The notes beneath the pieces were generated by a model that was not told where the DNA came from, searched no databases, and worked only from the letters and a program-made list of their open reading frames with translations. From assembly GCF_007830295.1 (NCBI RefSeq), contig NZ_VLKC01000002.1, forward strand, positions 2,392,670-2,456,669: DNA of 64,000 nt, written 5' to 3'. Positions 17,326-27,753 of this stretch are shown piece after piece (positions within the stretch are counted from its first letter, which is position 1; the number at the start of each line of letters is the position of its first letter). The stretch comes from Sporomusa sp. KB1 (GTDB lineage Bacteria; Bacillota; Negativicutes; Sporomusales; Sporomusaceae). The translations under genes were made by a program, and so were the position numbers.

Positions 17326-18258
17326 ATGAGTCTTAAAGGAAAAGACTTTTTATCAATACATGATTTATCAGTTGAGGAAATCTATCAAATTCTTGATTTT
17401 ACCAAAATATTAAAAGCAAAACAAAAAGCAGGTGAACCGCATCCGCTGTTAAAAGGCAAAACGCTGGGCATGATTTTTCAAAAGTCATCCACCCGTACCA
17501 GAGTTTCCTTTGAAGTTGGCATGTGGCAACTAGGCGGTATGGCCTTGTTCCTATCGTCCAACGATTTGCAAATCGGCCGGGGCGAACCGGTGAAAGATAC
17601 TGCTCGCGTATTAGCCCGTTATTTGGATGGCATTATGATTAGGACATTTTCCCATTTGGAAGTAGAGGAACTGGCCGAGTACGCGAATATTCCTGTTATT
17701 AACGCCCTGACAGATCTACTGCATCCCTGCCAGGCAATGGCCGATATCTTTACTGCTATCGAGTACAAGGGCGATCTAAAAGGACGCAAACTGTGTTATA
17801 TTGGCGACGGAAATAATATGGTCAACTCACTGTTACATGTCTGTGCCAAAGTAGGTATGGATATCAGTGTGGCTACACCAATTAACTATGCCCCAGATGC
17901 CACCATTGTCGAACAAGCCGCCGTTGCCGCCAAACTGACAGGCAGTAAGATAACTATTTTGGACGATCCATTTGCTGCTGCAAAAGATGCCGATATCCTC
18001 TATACCGACGTCTGGGCTAGTATGGGTAAAGAAGGAGAACAGGCTATTCGAAAACAGGCATTTGCTGGTTTCCAAATTAATAACTCCATCATGCAGGTTG
18101 CCAAAAAAGACGCGATTGTCATGCACTGTCTGCCAGCTCATCGCGGTGAGGAAATTACTGACGATGTGATTGAAGGCCCTAATTCCGTGGTATTTGACGA
18201 AGCCGAAAATAGGCTGCATGTTCAGAAGGCCATCATGGCTCTATTGATGGCAGACTGA
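17326..18258 (+). CDS. argF: Ornithine carbamoyltransferase
   Basis: 310 aa; joins carbamoyl phosphate and ornithine to citrulline. The carbamoyl-phosphate site is SSTRTRVSFE, and the ornithine/catalytic motif HCLPAHRGEE is near the C-terminus. ATG 17326 is chosen over GTG 17317, which abuts the GGGGGAG site. Sequence cannot by itself exclude a catabolic role, but the operon context is anabolic. Confidence 0.95.
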   Translation: MSLKGKDFLSIHDLSVEEIYQILDFTKILKAKQKAGEPHPLLKGKTLGMIFQKSSTRTRVSFEVGMWQLGGMALFLSSNDLQIGRGEPVKDTARVLARYLDGIMIRTFSHLEVEELAEYANIPVINALTDLLHPCQAMADIFTAIEYKGDLKGRKLCYIGDGNNMVNSLLHVCAKVGMDISVATPINYAPDATIVEQAAVAAKLTGSKITILDDPFAAAKDADILYTDVWASMGKEGEQAIRKQAFAGFQINNSIMQVAKKDAIVMHCLPAHRGEEITDDVIEGPNSVVFDEAENRLHVQKAIMALLMAD

Positions 18259-18276
18259 TACAGTAGAACTTGTGAT

Positions 18277-18376
18277 AAACGCCCATCTGCTTCGTTGCTC
18301 CTGCGGGGGCTTGCTTACGTACGACTGTACGCCTCGCTGCGCCTCCTCGTCGCGCCTCGCAGTTGGACATTTCTAA
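18277..18376 (+). repeat. Dispersed ~100-bp repeat, copy 1
   Basis: About 100 bases between argF and argG that align, inverted, with 27618-27722. Shared landmarks are AAACGC-CATCTGC at one end, a central GTACG-containing block and CATTTCTAA at the other end. It is non-coding and C/G-rich compared with its surroundings. Probably a copy of a species-specific interspersed element. The remaining bases to 18565 carry a GGGGACGGG motif near 18403 and the argG ribosome-binding site. Confidence 0.65.
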
Positions 18377-18565
18377 CAAGTTCCGGCAATTCATGACTTT
18401 TGGGGACGGGAGTACGATTTTTTCCCTATCACGGTCTCTTGTAAGCATTAGCATGCCAATCTCAATCTTTGCTACCTTTATTGCAGGAACAAAATAGCAA
18501 ATAAGCGAATAAGATATAAGTTTATAGCGTATCACTAACTTAATACTCAAGGAGGAACTACATTA

Positions 18566-19789
18566 ATGAGTGACATTAAAAAAGTTGTACTGGCCTATTC
18601 CGGTGGCCTGGACACTTCGGTTATTATTCCTTGGCTCAAAGAAAACTATGGTTGCGAAGTCATTGCCATGTGCGCTGATGTTGGTCAGGGGGATGAACTG
18701 GAGCCTGTTCATGACAAGGCTCTCAAATCAGGTGCCAGCAAGGTATATATTGAAGACTTAACGGCTGGCTTTGTCGAAGACTATGTATGGCCGACATTAA
18801 AAGCCGGTGCTGTATATGAAGGGAAATATCTGCTAGGTACTTCCTTTGCCCGTCCGATTATTGCCAAAGCACTTGTGGACATTGCTATTAAAGAAGGCGC
18901 AGATGCTATTTGTCATGGCGCAACCGGTAAAGGCAACGACCAGGTTCGTTTCGAGCTTACCGTCAAAGCACTGGCTCCTCATCTCAAAATTATAGCTCCC
19001 TGGCGGATATGGAACATTCGCTCTCGCGAGGATGCTATTGATTATGCTGAAAAACATGGTATTCCTGTACCTGTTTCCAAAGCACGTCCCTACAGCATGG
19101 ACCGCAACATCTGGCATTTAAGCCATGAAGGTGCTGATCTTGAGAACCCGGCCAATGCGCCCACAGATGACGTATATATGATTACGACTCCACCGGAAAA
19201 AGCGCCTGATAAACCGCTTTACATCGAAGTTGGTTTTGAAAAAGGCAATCCGGTTTCCGTTGACGGAGTTAAGCTGGATGCCGTAGCCCTTTTAACTAAG
19301 CTTAATGATATTGGTGCTGCTAATGGTGTCGGCATTGCTGATATAGTAGAAAACCGCCTTGTGGGGATGAAATCCCGCGGCGTATATGAAAATCCCGGCG
19401 GCGCGATTTTATATTATGCCCATCGCGAACTGGAATATCTGACACTTGACCGGGCTACTTTGCATTACAAAGAGCAAGTAGCTATCAGATATGCAGAACT
19501 GGTTTATGATGGCATGTGGTTTGCCCCACTCAGAGAAGCCCTGGATGCTTTTGTGGATTCTACCCAACAGACAGTCAGTGGTACTGTTCGGCTGAAATTA
19601 TATAAAGGCAATATCATAAGTGCTGGTGCTACATCGCCGTATTCCCTCTATAACGAAAAAATCGTAACCTTTGGCGACAGTGAAGAATTGTACAACCATG
19701 GTGATGCGGAGGGCTTTATTAATCTCTTTGGCCTGCCACTCAAAGTCCGGGCCATGATGAAAGCTGAGGCTAAGAAAAACAATGAGTAA
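18566..19789 (+). CDS. argG: Argininosuccinate synthase
   Basis: 407 aa; condenses citrulline and aspartate with ATP. The N-terminal P-loop-like ATP motif is [11 protein letters not shown] (residues 10-20). ATG 18566 follows AAGGAGG. It is separated from argF by about 300 bases with a dispersed repeat, so it may have its own promoter; I did not find a convincing ARG box there. Confidence 0.96.
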   Translation: MSDIKKVVLAYSGGLDTSVIIPWLKENYGCEVIAMCADVGQGDELEPVHDKALKSGASKVYIEDLTAGFVEDYVWPTLKAGAVYEGKYLLGTSFARPIIAKALVDIAIKEGADAICHGATGKGNDQVRFELTVKALAPHLKIIAPWRIWNIRSREDAIDYAEKHGIPVPVSKARPYSMDRNIWHLSHEGADLENPANAPTDDVYMITTPPEKAPDKPLYIEVGFEKGNPVSVDGVKLDAVALLTKLNDIGAANGVGIADIVENRLVGMKSRGVYENPGGAILYYAHRELEYLTLDRATLHYKEQVAIRYAELVYDGMWFAPLREALDAFVDSTQQTVSGTVRLKLYKGNIISAGATSPYSLYNEKIVTFGDSEELYNHGDAEGFINLFGLPLKVRAMMKAEAKKNNE

Positions 19790-21197
19790 GCTATGGGGCG
19801 GACGTTTCGCCAAAAGTACGGATGTAATGGTGGAGGAGTTTACCTCCTCCATTTCTTTTGATAGTCGGATGTACAGCCAGGACATTGCCGGCAGTATTGC
19901 CCATGCCACCATGTTAGCTGCCTGCGGTATAATAAGCCAGGAAGATGCTAAACTTATTATTGATGGTCTAAAAGGTATACTTGCTGATATTGAAGCTGGT
20001 AATTTCAGCTTTGAGGTATCATTAGAAGATATTCATATGAATATTGAAAAACGTCTGACCGAATGTATCGGAGCGGCTGGCGGACGGCTGCATACAGCTC
20101 GCAGCCGCAACGACCAAGTGGCACTTGATACTCATATGTATGTGCGCGGCCAGGTCGCTGAGGTTGCCAGGCTATTATTTGACTTAGAACAGGCTATTTT
20201 AGATACAGCCCACAAGTATCCTGAGGTGATCATGCCTGGTTACACCCATCTCCAGCGGGCACAGCCTATTTTATTCTCCCATCACATGCTGGCCTACTTC
20301 TTTATGCTTGAACGGGATTTCCGGCGTTTGGGCGGGGTATGGGAATCTGCCGATATCATGCCACTGGGGGCAGGGGCCTTGGCTGGCACGACCTTTCCCA
20401 TTGACCGGGAGCAAGTAGCGCGCGAACTCAATTTTGGCCGTGTCTATGAAAATAGTCTGGACGCTGTCAGTGATCGTGATTATATTTTGGAATTCTTGTC
20501 ATTTGCGTCAATTCTGATGATGCATCTGAGTCGTCTGAGTGAAGAAATTATCCTATGGTCATCAACTGAATTTTCCTTTATTGAACTTGATGACGCTCAT
20601 TGCACCGGCTCTAGTATTATGCCGCAAAAGAAAAACCCAGATGTTGCTGAACTAGTGCGAGGGAAAACTGGCCGGGTGTTTGGTCACCTAATGGCTATGC
20701 TGACAGTGACTAAAGGCTTGCCGCTAGCATATAATAAAGATTTGCAAGAGGATAAAGAGGGACTGTTTGATACCATTGATACCGTTAAATTCAGTCTGAC
20801 AGTCTATGCTGCGATGCTGCGCGGTATGAAGGTCAACGCGGGTGCCATGCGGCAGGCACTAAAAACCGATTTTTCCAATGCGACCGACATGGCAGATTAT
20901 CTGGTGAAAAAAGGATTACCCTTTCGGCAAGCGCATGAAGTTGTCGGTAAATGCGTAGCCTATTGTCTAAATGAGCAAAAAACATTGACAGACTTAACGC
21001 TGGAACAGTTTAAAGAATTCTCGCCTTTGTTTGCAGCCGACATTACAGATGCCATTTCCATAGAGACCTGCGTAGCGGCCCGTAACTCTCTGGGAGGAAC
21101 ATCGCCCACTCAGGTTGGACAAACCTTGCTTATTGCTAAGTCCGTCATGGACAAACAACAAAAACGCCTTGACATGTATACAAAAACCACTCTATAA
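19782..21197 (+). CDS. argH: Argininosuccinate lyase
   Basis: 471 aa; splits argininosuccinate into arginine and fumarate. The fumarase/aspartase-superfamily signature [12 protein letters not shown] with its catalytic Ser is intact. It overlaps argG by 8 bases and completes the arginine pathway in this cluster. Confidence 0.96.
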   Translation: MSKLWGGRFAKSTDVMVEEFTSSISFDSRMYSQDIAGSIAHATMLAACGIISQEDAKLIIDGLKGILADIEAGNFSFEVSLEDIHMNIEKRLTECIGAAGGRLHTARSRNDQVALDTHMYVRGQVAEVARLLFDLEQAILDTAHKYPEVIMPGYTHLQRAQPILFSHHMLAYFFMLERDFRRLGGVWESADIMPLGAGALAGTTFPIDREQVARELNFGRVYENSLDAVSDRDYILEFLSFASILMMHLSRLSEEIILWSSTEFSFIELDDAHCTGSSIMPQKKNPDVAELVRGKTGRVFGHLMAMLTVTKGLPLAYNKDLQEDKEGLFDTIDTVKFSLTVYAAMLRGMKVNAGAMRQALKTDFSNATDMADYLVKKGLPFRQAHEVVGKCVAYCLNEQKTLTDLTLEQFKEFSPLFAADITDAISIETCVAARNSLGGTSPTQVGQTLLIAKSVMDKQQKRLDMYTKTTL

Positions 21198-21232
21198 TAA
21201 CTATAAATATACACCCAAGGAGGCCTGTTGAC

Positions 21233-22306
21233 ATGACAGATATTGCTGTTACACTGGCTGATAAACGCGGCACACTTCCAACAGATGACAAACTAGGGTT
21301 TGGTAAGATTTTTACTGATCATATGTTTGTAATGGACTATGCCAGTGATAAAGGCTGGCATGATGCCCGTATTATTCCTTACGGAGATTTCAACATTTCC
21401 CCGGCGGCCATGGTGTTACACTATGGTCAAGCTATTTTTGAGGGAATGAAGGCATTTCGTACCGAAGATAACCGTGTTGTAATGTACCGGCCGGTAGACC
21501 ATTTGAACCGTTTTAATAATTCGGCGGATATCCTAAGTATTCCGCAGATGGATGTTGACGTAGTACATACCGCTTTGAAAAAGCTTATTGACTTGGATAA
21601 GCACTGGGTACCCAAATCATTGGGAACTTCATTATATATTCGTCCATTTGTCATTTCGATTGATCCCTATGTTGGCGTAAAAGTAGCTTCTCAGTACACC
21701 TTATTTATCATTCTTTCCCCGGTTGGTGCTTACTATGCCTCTGGTTTTAAACCTGTCAAGATTAAGGTTGAAGATCATTATGTACGTGCTGTAAAAGGCG
21801 GTCTGGGCGAAGCCAAGACTGCGGCAAACTATGCTGCTAGTCTTAAGGCCGGTGAAGTAGCTAAAAAAGATGGTTACACTCAGGTACTGTGGCTTGATGC
21901 AATTGAACAAAAATACATTGAAGAAGTTGGCACAATGAACATCTTCTTTAAAATTGATGATGAGATCATTACGCCAGAACTGAATGGCAGCATCCTAAAT
22001 GGTATGACCCGTCGCTCGGTGCTCGCAGTTGCTAAAGACTGGGGCATGAAAGCTACTGAGCGCCGTATTTCCATTGAGGAAGTGTACGAAGCACATGCAA
22101 ATGGCCGCTTGCAGGAAGTATTTGGCTCTGGTACGGCCGCCGTCATTTCGCCGGTTGGTGAGCTTTGCTGGAAAGGAAAGAAAATCATTATCAACAATGG
22201 AGCAATCGGCGAAACCTCACAGAAATTATTCGACTATATAACCAGCCTTCAACAGGGGCGTGTAGCCGATAAATTTGGCTGGGTTGAAGAAGTGACGAAA
22301 TTATAA
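21233..22306 (+). CDS. ilvE: Branched-chain amino acid aminotransferase
   Basis: 357-aa fold-type IV PLP enzyme catalysing the last step of valine, leucine and isoleucine synthesis. GQAIFEGMKAFR and the cofactor segment EEVGTMNIFF are characteristic of the longer (about 355 aa) BCAT type; the PLP Lys is in GLGEAKTAANYAAS. An AAGGAGG site precedes ATG 21233, 35 bases after argH, so it may be read from the arginine operon. Confidence 0.93.
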   Translation: MTDIAVTLADKRGTLPTDDKLGFGKIFTDHMFVMDYASDKGWHDARIIPYGDFNISPAAMVLHYGQAIFEGMKAFRTEDNRVVMYRPVDHLNRFNNSADILSIPQMDVDVVHTALKKLIDLDKHWVPKSLGTSLYIRPFVISIDPYVGVKVASQYTLFIILSPVGAYYASGFKPVKIKVEDHYVRAVKGGLGEAKTAANYAASLKAGEVAKKDGYTQVLWLDAIEQKYIEEVGTMNIFFKIDDEIITPELNGSILNGMTRRSVLAVAKDWGMKATERRISIEEVYEAHANGRLQEVFGSGTAAVISPVGELCWKGKKIIINNGAIGETSQKLFDYITSLQQGRVADKFGWVEEVTKL

Positions 22307-22331
22307 ACTGATTTTTGCATATACTAGAATA

Positions 22332-22366
22332 AAATTAGGCTTGTGCCACCGGCGCAAGCCTAATTT
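22332..22366 (+). terminator. Terminator after ilvE
   Basis: AAATTAGGCTTGTGCC and GCGCAAGCCTAATTT form a long stem with a 4-base loop. The T-rich part is in the right arm. Confidence 0.8.
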
Positions 22367-22518
22367 GTATAGTATCGAATAAAGAGTTTCCTACAGATAT
22401 ACAAATTGCCATTATAAATTTTTAATAAATACCATTTTCTTAAAAGGTTTTCCTAATAGTGGGTAGAATAAAACTATAGGTTAACCTGATTTTTTACTCC
22501 GTGTTTGAGGTGTACAGC

Positions 22519-23334
22519 ATGATATTACAAATAAAGGGCATAATTTCTACAATTGGGTTTCTTGATATTCTTGATATTGTAATTGTCGCCTACTTTTTAT
22601 ATAAATTATATGTCATGATAAGAGATACCCGGGCGGTGGCGCTCTTAAAGGGCCTTGTTGTTCTGCTGCTGGCTACCATGGTCAGCCGTTGGCTGGAACT
22701 CAATGTGATTAACTGGTTGCTCCAAAAGACAATGACGGTAGTATTAGTAGCCTTGCCTGTTGTTTTTCAGCCAGAACTCAGGCGGGCATTGGAGCACCTG
22801 GGACGGGGGCGTTTTTTCCAAAATAGAACCCAGTTGAATGCGGAAGAACGGGAAAATCTCTTTCAAGAACTTGCCAGGACAGTTACTGCGTTGTCAAAAA
22901 ATAAAATTGGCGCATTAATTGTGGTTGAACGGGAGACCGGATTAAATGATTATATTGAAACTGGTATCAAAGTGGATGGTTTAGTATCAAGTGAATTTTT
23001 AATTAATATTTTTATTCCGAATACACCATTGCATGACGGTGCAGTTATTGTCCGCGGCAATCGGGTGCAAGCCGCAGGTTGCCTATTACCGCTATCGGAT
23101 GACAGGAGTCTGACCAAAGAATTGGGCACCAGACACCGGGCGGCTATTGGTATCAGTGAACAGACAGACGCGGTCGTCGTTGTTGTCAGCGAGGAGACAG
23201 GGATTATTTCACTGGCCCGTGGTGGACGGTTGCACAGATATATGGATGCTGAGAGTCTAAAAGAGCAGCTTGCACCGCTATTTGTGGTGAGAAGTTCTTC
23301 TCTTAGTGATCTGTTTAGCTGGAGGCCGTCATAA
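22519..23334 (+). CDS. cdaA: Diadenylate cyclase
   Basis: 271-aa membrane diadenylate cyclase making c-di-AMP. Three hydrophobic segments lie in the first 100 residues, followed by the DAC domain with DGA (Asp173) and RHR in GTRHRAAIG. ATG 22519 was chosen because GAGGTG is 6 bases upstream; GTG 22501 has no site. Operon order cdaA-cdaR-(FAD protein)-glmM matches the regulatory complex known from Bacillus, in which CdaR and GlmM modulate CdaA. Confidence 0.94.
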   Translation: MILQIKGIISTIGFLDILDIVIVAYFLYKLYVMIRDTRAVALLKGLVVLLLATMVSRWLELNVINWLLQKTMTVVLVALPVVFQPELRRALEHLGRGRFFQNRTQLNAEERENLFQELARTVTALSKNKIGALIVVERETGLNDYIETGIKVDGLVSSEFLINIFIPNTPLHDGAVIVRGNRVQAAGCLLPLSDDRSLTKELGTRHRAAIGISEQTDAVVVVVSEETGIISLARGGRLHRYMDAESLKEQLAPLFVVRSSSLSDLFSWRPS

Positions 23335-24275
23335 TGATTGACAATTATTTTAAAAAAACCGGAGAAACTAAAAATATAGTACCCAAGATATTGGCTATCA
23401 TCATGGCTATTATTTTATGGATGTATGTAATGAATGAGCAAAACCCGCCATTTGAATCTTCCTTCATTATTCCTCTGGAGGTGCGCAATGTGGCGGCTGA
23501 TTATGTGCTCTTGGACGCACCTGAGACAGTCAAGGTAAAAATTCGTGGTCCACGCAACGTGGTGGCAGGAGTACGTACCAAAGACCTGAAGGCGTTTGTT
23601 GATGCCAAGGGTCTAAGTGAAGGCAGTCACAGTATCGCCGTTAACGTTGTGATTCCTCCTAGCCTGGAACTGGTCGAAATCACTCCGGATAAAGTGCAGT
23701 TGCGGCTTGATCCCATTATCAGTCGTCAGCTAGCTATTGAGGTGCGCTTAACTGGTACTCCTGCTCCGGGTACGGTGATAGGCAAGGCAGTGCCTGCCTA
23801 TGAACGGGTTACTGTTGAGGGGCCAAAAAATGTCGTAAGCACAGTGGAAAAAGTAGTAGCAATAGTGGATCTATCATCCAAAAGTAACGATATTACGGCA
23901 GATGTAGTGCTTACTCCGGTTAATCGTGCCAATAAAGAAGTAGAAGGTCTTACTGTTCATCCGGAAAAAATCAAAATAACCGTTAGCCTGACAGCTGCAA
24001 TCAAGAAAAAAATACTGGATATCAAGCCGGTTACTCAGGGTGAATTACCACCAGGCTTAGTCATTAAGAGTGTTGTTACAGAGCCGAATAAAGTAGAAAT
24101 AACAGAAACAGCGCCAAATAAAGGTATTGACAAGCTGGATGCTATTTATACCGAAGCAATCAATTTAACCGATATCAATAAAGATACCGACAAAGAAGTT
24201 AAGCTTCAATTACCAGAAGGCATGACTGGTACGACAGGGACAGTCATTGTGAAGATAAAAGTTGGACCACGCTAA
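23334..24275 (+). CDS. cdaR: CdaA regulatory protein, YbbR domains
   Basis: 313 aa: a short cytoplasmic N-terminus, one membrane helix (residues about 18-36) and an extracytoplasmic part of repeated YbbR domains, each about 85 residues (VKVKIRGP, VTVEGPKNVV). Regulates the cyclase from outside the membrane. The start ATG overlaps the cdaA stop by one base. Confidence 0.9.
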   Translation: MIDNYFKKTGETKNIVPKILAIIMAIILWMYVMNEQNPPFESSFIIPLEVRNVAADYVLLDAPETVKVKIRGPRNVVAGVRTKDLKAFVDAKGLSEGSHSIAVNVVIPPSLELVEITPDKVQLRLDPIISRQLAIEVRLTGTPAPGTVIGKAVPAYERVTVEGPKNVVSTVEKVVAIVDLSSKSNDITADVVLTPVNRANKEVEGLTVHPEKIKITVSLTAAIKKKILDIKPVTQGELPPGLVIKSVVTEPNKVEITETAPNKGIDKLDAIYTEAINLTDINKDTDKEVKLQLPEGMTGTTGTVIVKIKVGPR

Positions 24276-24291
24276 AGAGGAGATAGAACTA

Positions 24292-25887
24292 TTGCTTAAA
24301 ATCAGCAATTTTCGTGTACCGCTAACTGATGATACACCACTGGAACAATTAGCTGCCAGACGTCTTAAACTGGCGGCAGATACCATATGTCAAGTGGCCA
24401 TTGTCCGGAAGGCCGTTGATGCCCGCCGGAAGAATACGATTACTTTTGTATATACCCTGGAGGTGGAAACAACTGTTCCCGCAGGCCAGGTTTTGGCCCG
24501 CCTATCAGGTGATAGGGATGTTATTCAGGTAACACCAATGGTTTCCGAGGATATTACCCCCGGAGAGAAGCAGCTGACAAACCGTCCAATTGTGGTAGGT
24601 GCAGGACCGGCAGGCTTATTTACAGCGTTTATGCTGGCAAAACATGGTTATAAACCGCTATTAATTGAACGCGGTCGCAGTGTTGACCAGCGAGCCAGGG
24701 ATATTGCTGATTTTTGGCATACAGGCAAGCTTGATGCAAAGAGCAATGTTCAATTTGGTGAAGGTGGTGCTGGTACTTTCTCTGATGGCAAGCTTACCAC
24801 CAGGGTGAATGACCCACGGATGGCGCTGGTGATCGATTTGATGATAGCTGCTGGTGCTCCGCCGGAGATAAAATATCTCCATAAACCCCATATCGGTACA
24901 GATAAACTAAGGCAAGTTGTCAAGAATATTCGCACCCGGATTATAGAAATGGGTGGTCAAGTTGAGTTTGAAGCAAGGCTAACAGCCATAGAAAACAAGG
25001 ATGGCCGTCTGACCGGTATAACCATTAACGATAACCGCTTTCTGCCGTGTGAAGCGCTATTTCTGGCCATCGGCCATAGCGCCCGCGATACCTATCAACT
25101 GCTCTACCAGGCGAACGTTGCGATGGAAGCCAAAGCTTTTGCTATCGGTGTTCGCATTGAGCATCCGCAGGAGTTAATTGATCGTGCACAATATGGCAGT
25201 GCTGCCGGTCACCCCAAGCTGGGAGCGGCTGATTATGCTCTGGTGTATCAAGACCGGGCAGCCGGCCGGACCGCATACTCGTTCTGCATGTGCCCAGGCG
25301 GCTTGGTGGTTGCGGCTGCTTCCGAGGCCGGCGGGGTAGTAACTAACGGTATGAGTCTGTTCAATCGCGATTCAAAGATTGCTAATAGTGCGCTGGCTGT
25401 AACCGTCAATCCCGCTGATTTCGGGCCAAATGTACTTGATGGCATTGAATTCCAGCGCCGCTATGAACGACTGGCATTTGCTGTAGGTGGTCATAACTAT
25501 CAGGCGCCTGTGCAGACGGTCGGTGATTTTTTAGCTGGTAAAAGCGGTAGTAGTAAGTATCTTGTTAAGCCCAGCTATCGTCCGGGTGTAACGCCTGGAG
25601 ACCTTAGAGAATGCTTGCCAGAGTTCGTAACAGCAACGTTGGCGAAAGCCTTGCCGGAATTTGGCCGCAAGATCAGAGGCTTTGATCATCCATCGGCTGT
25701 GCTTACCGGTGTTGAGACCAGAACTTCAGCGCCTGTCCGGATTATTCGCGGGCAGGATTTTACTTCTGTCAACACGGCCGGGCTTTATCCTATTGGTGAA
25801 GGGGCCGGTTATGCCGGCGGCATTATGAGTGCTGCCCTTGACGGGATGAATGCAGCTATCAGTTTTATTAAAGAATATACGGTGTAA
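24292..25887 (+). CDS. FAD-dependent oxidoreductase (uncharacterised dehydrogenase family)
   Basis: 531 aa from TTG 24292, which has AAAGAGGAG 9 bases upstream; the earlier TTG 24262 overlaps cdaR and has no site. An N-terminal domain of about 90 residues precedes the dinucleotide-binding motif VVGAGPAGLFTAFML, and GEGAGYAGGIMSAALDG near the C-terminus closes the FAD site. This family is commonly found next to glmM in Firmicutes, but its substrate is unknown. Confidence 0.85.
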   Translation: MLKISNFRVPLTDDTPLEQLAARRLKLAADTICQVAIVRKAVDARRKNTITFVYTLEVETTVPAGQVLARLSGDRDVIQVTPMVSEDITPGEKQLTNRPIVVGAGPAGLFTAFMLAKHGYKPLLIERGRSVDQRARDIADFWHTGKLDAKSNVQFGEGGAGTFSDGKLTTRVNDPRMALVIDLMIAAGAPPEIKYLHKPHIGTDKLRQVVKNIRTRIIEMGGQVEFEARLTAIENKDGRLTGITINDNRFLPCEALFLAIGHSARDTYQLLYQANVAMEAKAFAIGVRIEHPQELIDRAQYGSAAGHPKLGAADYALVYQDRAAGRTAYSFCMCPGGLVVAAASEAGGVVTNGMSLFNRDSKIANSALAVTVNPADFGPNVLDGIEFQRRYERLAFAVGGHNYQAPVQTVGDFLAGKSGSSKYLVKPSYRPGVTPGDLRECLPEFVTATLAKALPEFGRKIRGFDHPSAVLTGVETRTSAPVRIIRGQDFTSVNTAGLYPIGEGAGYAGGIMSAALDGMNAAISFIKEYTV

Positions 25888-25924
25888 TTATTCGCACTGC
25901 AGATTGAAGGGAGTATCTATATAC

Positions 25925-27265
25925 ATGGCAAGATTGTTTGGAACTGACGGCGTGCGCGGCTTAGCTAACGCTGAACTTACCCCAGAATTGGCTTTTAAAA
26001 TGGGCCGGGCGGCAACCTGCTATTTTGGCAAAGAACATCAATGTCCGGTATTTTATATTGGGCGGGATACCCGTATTTCCGGGCATATGTTGGAGGCTGC
26101 GCTCGCAGCTGGTATCTGTTCGGCAGGCGGTGAAGCTGTGCTCTTGGGCGTTATACCGACCCCGGCAGTGGCGTATTTGACCAAACAGCATGGTGCGCAG
26201 GCTGGTGTTGTAATTTCAGCATCACATAACCCCTATCCCGATAATGGCATCAAATTTTTTGCAGGCACAGGCTATAAGCTGCCTGATGCTGTTGAGGATG
26301 AACTGGAAAAATTGATCAAAGCTGAGCCGGATACTATGCCTAGGCCTACTGCTGACGGTGTCGGCTTTATTACCTATAAGCACAATCTATATCAAGAATA
26401 CGTCGATTACGCCTTAAAAGCAGTGGAGGGTTCGTTAAGCGGACTTAAAATTGTTATAGACTGCGCCAATGGAGCCTCCTATGAGGCAGCTCCTGCTGCC
26501 TTTAGAAAATTAGGCGCAGAGGTTATTGTTATCAATGATAAACCTGATGGCAGTAATATCAATGCCGGCTGCGGATCAACCCATCTTGAACAACTACAGG
26601 CCGCAGTAGTTCAGAATAAGGCCGATATCGGACTGGCCCATGACGGCGATGCGGACCGCTGCCTGGCTGTTGACGAAGCCGGAGAAACTGTTGACGGTGA
26701 CCAAATCATGCTTATCTGTGCACTAGAAATGCTTAGGCAAAGCACCCTGCCTGATAAAACACTAGTAGCTACTGTCATGAGCAATCTGGGCCTGCACCAG
26801 GCCATGAAAAATGCTGGTGGCAAAGTGCTTGTTACTCCAGTAGGTGACCGCTATGTGCTGGAAGCTATGCTCAAACATAACTTGGTGCTTGGCGGCGAAC
26901 AATCAGGCCATATCATATTTAGTCAGTACAGTACAACCGGCGATGGTCTGATCACATCCCTAAAGCTGGCTGCAGCTTTAAAACAAAGCGGCAAAAAAAT
27001 GTCACAATTAGCTCATGTAATGACCCGATTCCCCCAGCTCTTGGAAAACATTCGCGTTAAGAGCAAGCAAGGCTGGGAGAATAACACTAAGATTGCGGCC
27101 GCTATTCAGGCAGGCGAGCAGGAACTAGGTGATAATGGCCGGATACTGGTGCGGCCTTCAGGCACTGAACCCCTCATTCGCGTAATGGCCGAAGGCCCGG
27201 CGTTGCCTGACTTGGAACGCATTGTTGCTGCCATTGCCGCTGTAATTAAGCAAGAACAATCCTAA
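25925..27265 (+). CDS. glmM: Phosphoglucosamine mutase
   Basis: 446 aa; interconverts glucosamine-6- and -1-phosphate for UDP-GlcNAc synthesis, and in Firmicutes also binds and inhibits CdaA. The catalytic phosphoserine is Ser100 in ISASHNPYPDNG; the metal loop is DGDADR and the phosphate-binding loop RPSGTEPLIRV. ATG 25925 gives MARLFGTDGVRG, the usual N-terminus; the longer frame starting at 25850 overlaps the previous gene. Confidence 0.96.
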   Translation: MARLFGTDGVRGLANAELTPELAFKMGRAATCYFGKEHQCPVFYIGRDTRISGHMLEAALAAGICSAGGEAVLLGVIPTPAVAYLTKQHGAQAGVVISASHNPYPDNGIKFFAGTGYKLPDAVEDELEKLIKAEPDTMPRPTADGVGFITYKHNLYQEYVDYALKAVEGSLSGLKIVIDCANGASYEAAPAAFRKLGAEVIVINDKPDGSNINAGCGSTHLEQLQAAVVQNKADIGLAHDGDADRCLAVDEAGETVDGDQIMLICALEMLRQSTLPDKTLVATVMSNLGLHQAMKNAGGKVLVTPVGDRYVLEAMLKHNLVLGGEQSGHIIFSQYSTTGDGLITSLKLAAALKQSGKKMSQLAHVMTRFPQLLENIRVKSKQGWENNTKIAAAIQAGEQELGDNGRILVRPSGTEPLIRVMAEGPALPDLERIVAAIAAVIKQEQS

Positions 27266-27312
27266 ACATGATTGACCAATATAGTAAACTATATTACAAT
27301 AAGATAGATACA

Positions 27313-27342
27313 GCAAAGGAGCACTAAATAGTGCTCCTTTGC
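27313..27342 (+). terminator. Palindromic terminator after glmM
   Basis: GCAAAGGAGCACTA (27313-27326) and its exact complement (27329-27342) form a 14-bp stem with a 2-base loop as written (4 in practice). It ends glmM transcription before the glmS leader. No long T-run follows. Confidence 0.65.
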
Positions 27343-27419
27343 ATATGTATAGTTATTATTATTATTGGAGGTGAAAATGACAGTGGAAGCAGAATAATTA
27401 CTGTATTTGTGACAAAAGC

Positions 27420-27597
27420 TAGTTGGAAAAAGCGCTGGTGCTTGGAGAGAAACCAAGCAGACGAGGGAGAGGTTTATCGAGCAGTCAGCGGATGCCTCTC
27501 GGCGACTGTCGTCGTTAGCTGACCGACAAAACTGCAAGGTGACTTGCGGAACAAAACGGCAGCATGCAGAAAACAAAAATTTTAATAATGACAAAAC
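27420..27597 (+). ncRNA. glmS ribozyme (GlcN6P-responsive)
   Basis: Self-cleaving riboswitch of glmS mRNA that uses glucosamine-6-phosphate as cofactor. The landmarks occur in order: AGCGCTGG at the cleavage site (cut expected between A27431 and G27432), GACGAGGGAGAGGTTTATCG, GCGGATGCCTCTCGGC, the GACCGACAAAA segment, and the 3' part GCAGAAAACAAAAATTTTAA. Unlike the usual layout, about 155 bases including a dispersed repeat separate it from the glmS start codon. Confidence 0.92.
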
Positions 27598-27617
27598 GTA
27601 TTATAGGCTTAGGCTGC

Positions 27618-27722
27618 TTAGAAATGTTCAGATGCTAGGCGGAAGGAGGACGTGAACGGAGTCGTACTGGGAAGTACGTCGCAGAGAACGCCCGGACTGA
27701 CAACGATGCAGATGAGCGTTTA
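27618..27722 (-). repeat. Dispersed ~100-bp repeat, copy 2 (inverted)
   Basis: The reverse complement aligns with 18277-18376: AAACGCTCATCTGCATCG, a central block with two GTAC-type motifs and CATTTCTAA. It lies between the glmS ribozyme and the glmS start codon, so it is transcribed in the glmS leader. Confidence 0.65.
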
Positions 27723-27753
27723 TTAGTAGCCGTAATTAGGGAGGATTATATAT

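Noticed and set aside
18400..18565. T-box or arginine riboswitch before argG
   Set aside because: No T-box sequence (TGGNACCGCG type) or specifier structure could be found.
27375..27395. Six-codon frame with GGAGGTG site (MTVEAE) in the glmS leader
   Set aside because: The ribozyme just downstream explains glmS control; so short a frame is expected by chance.
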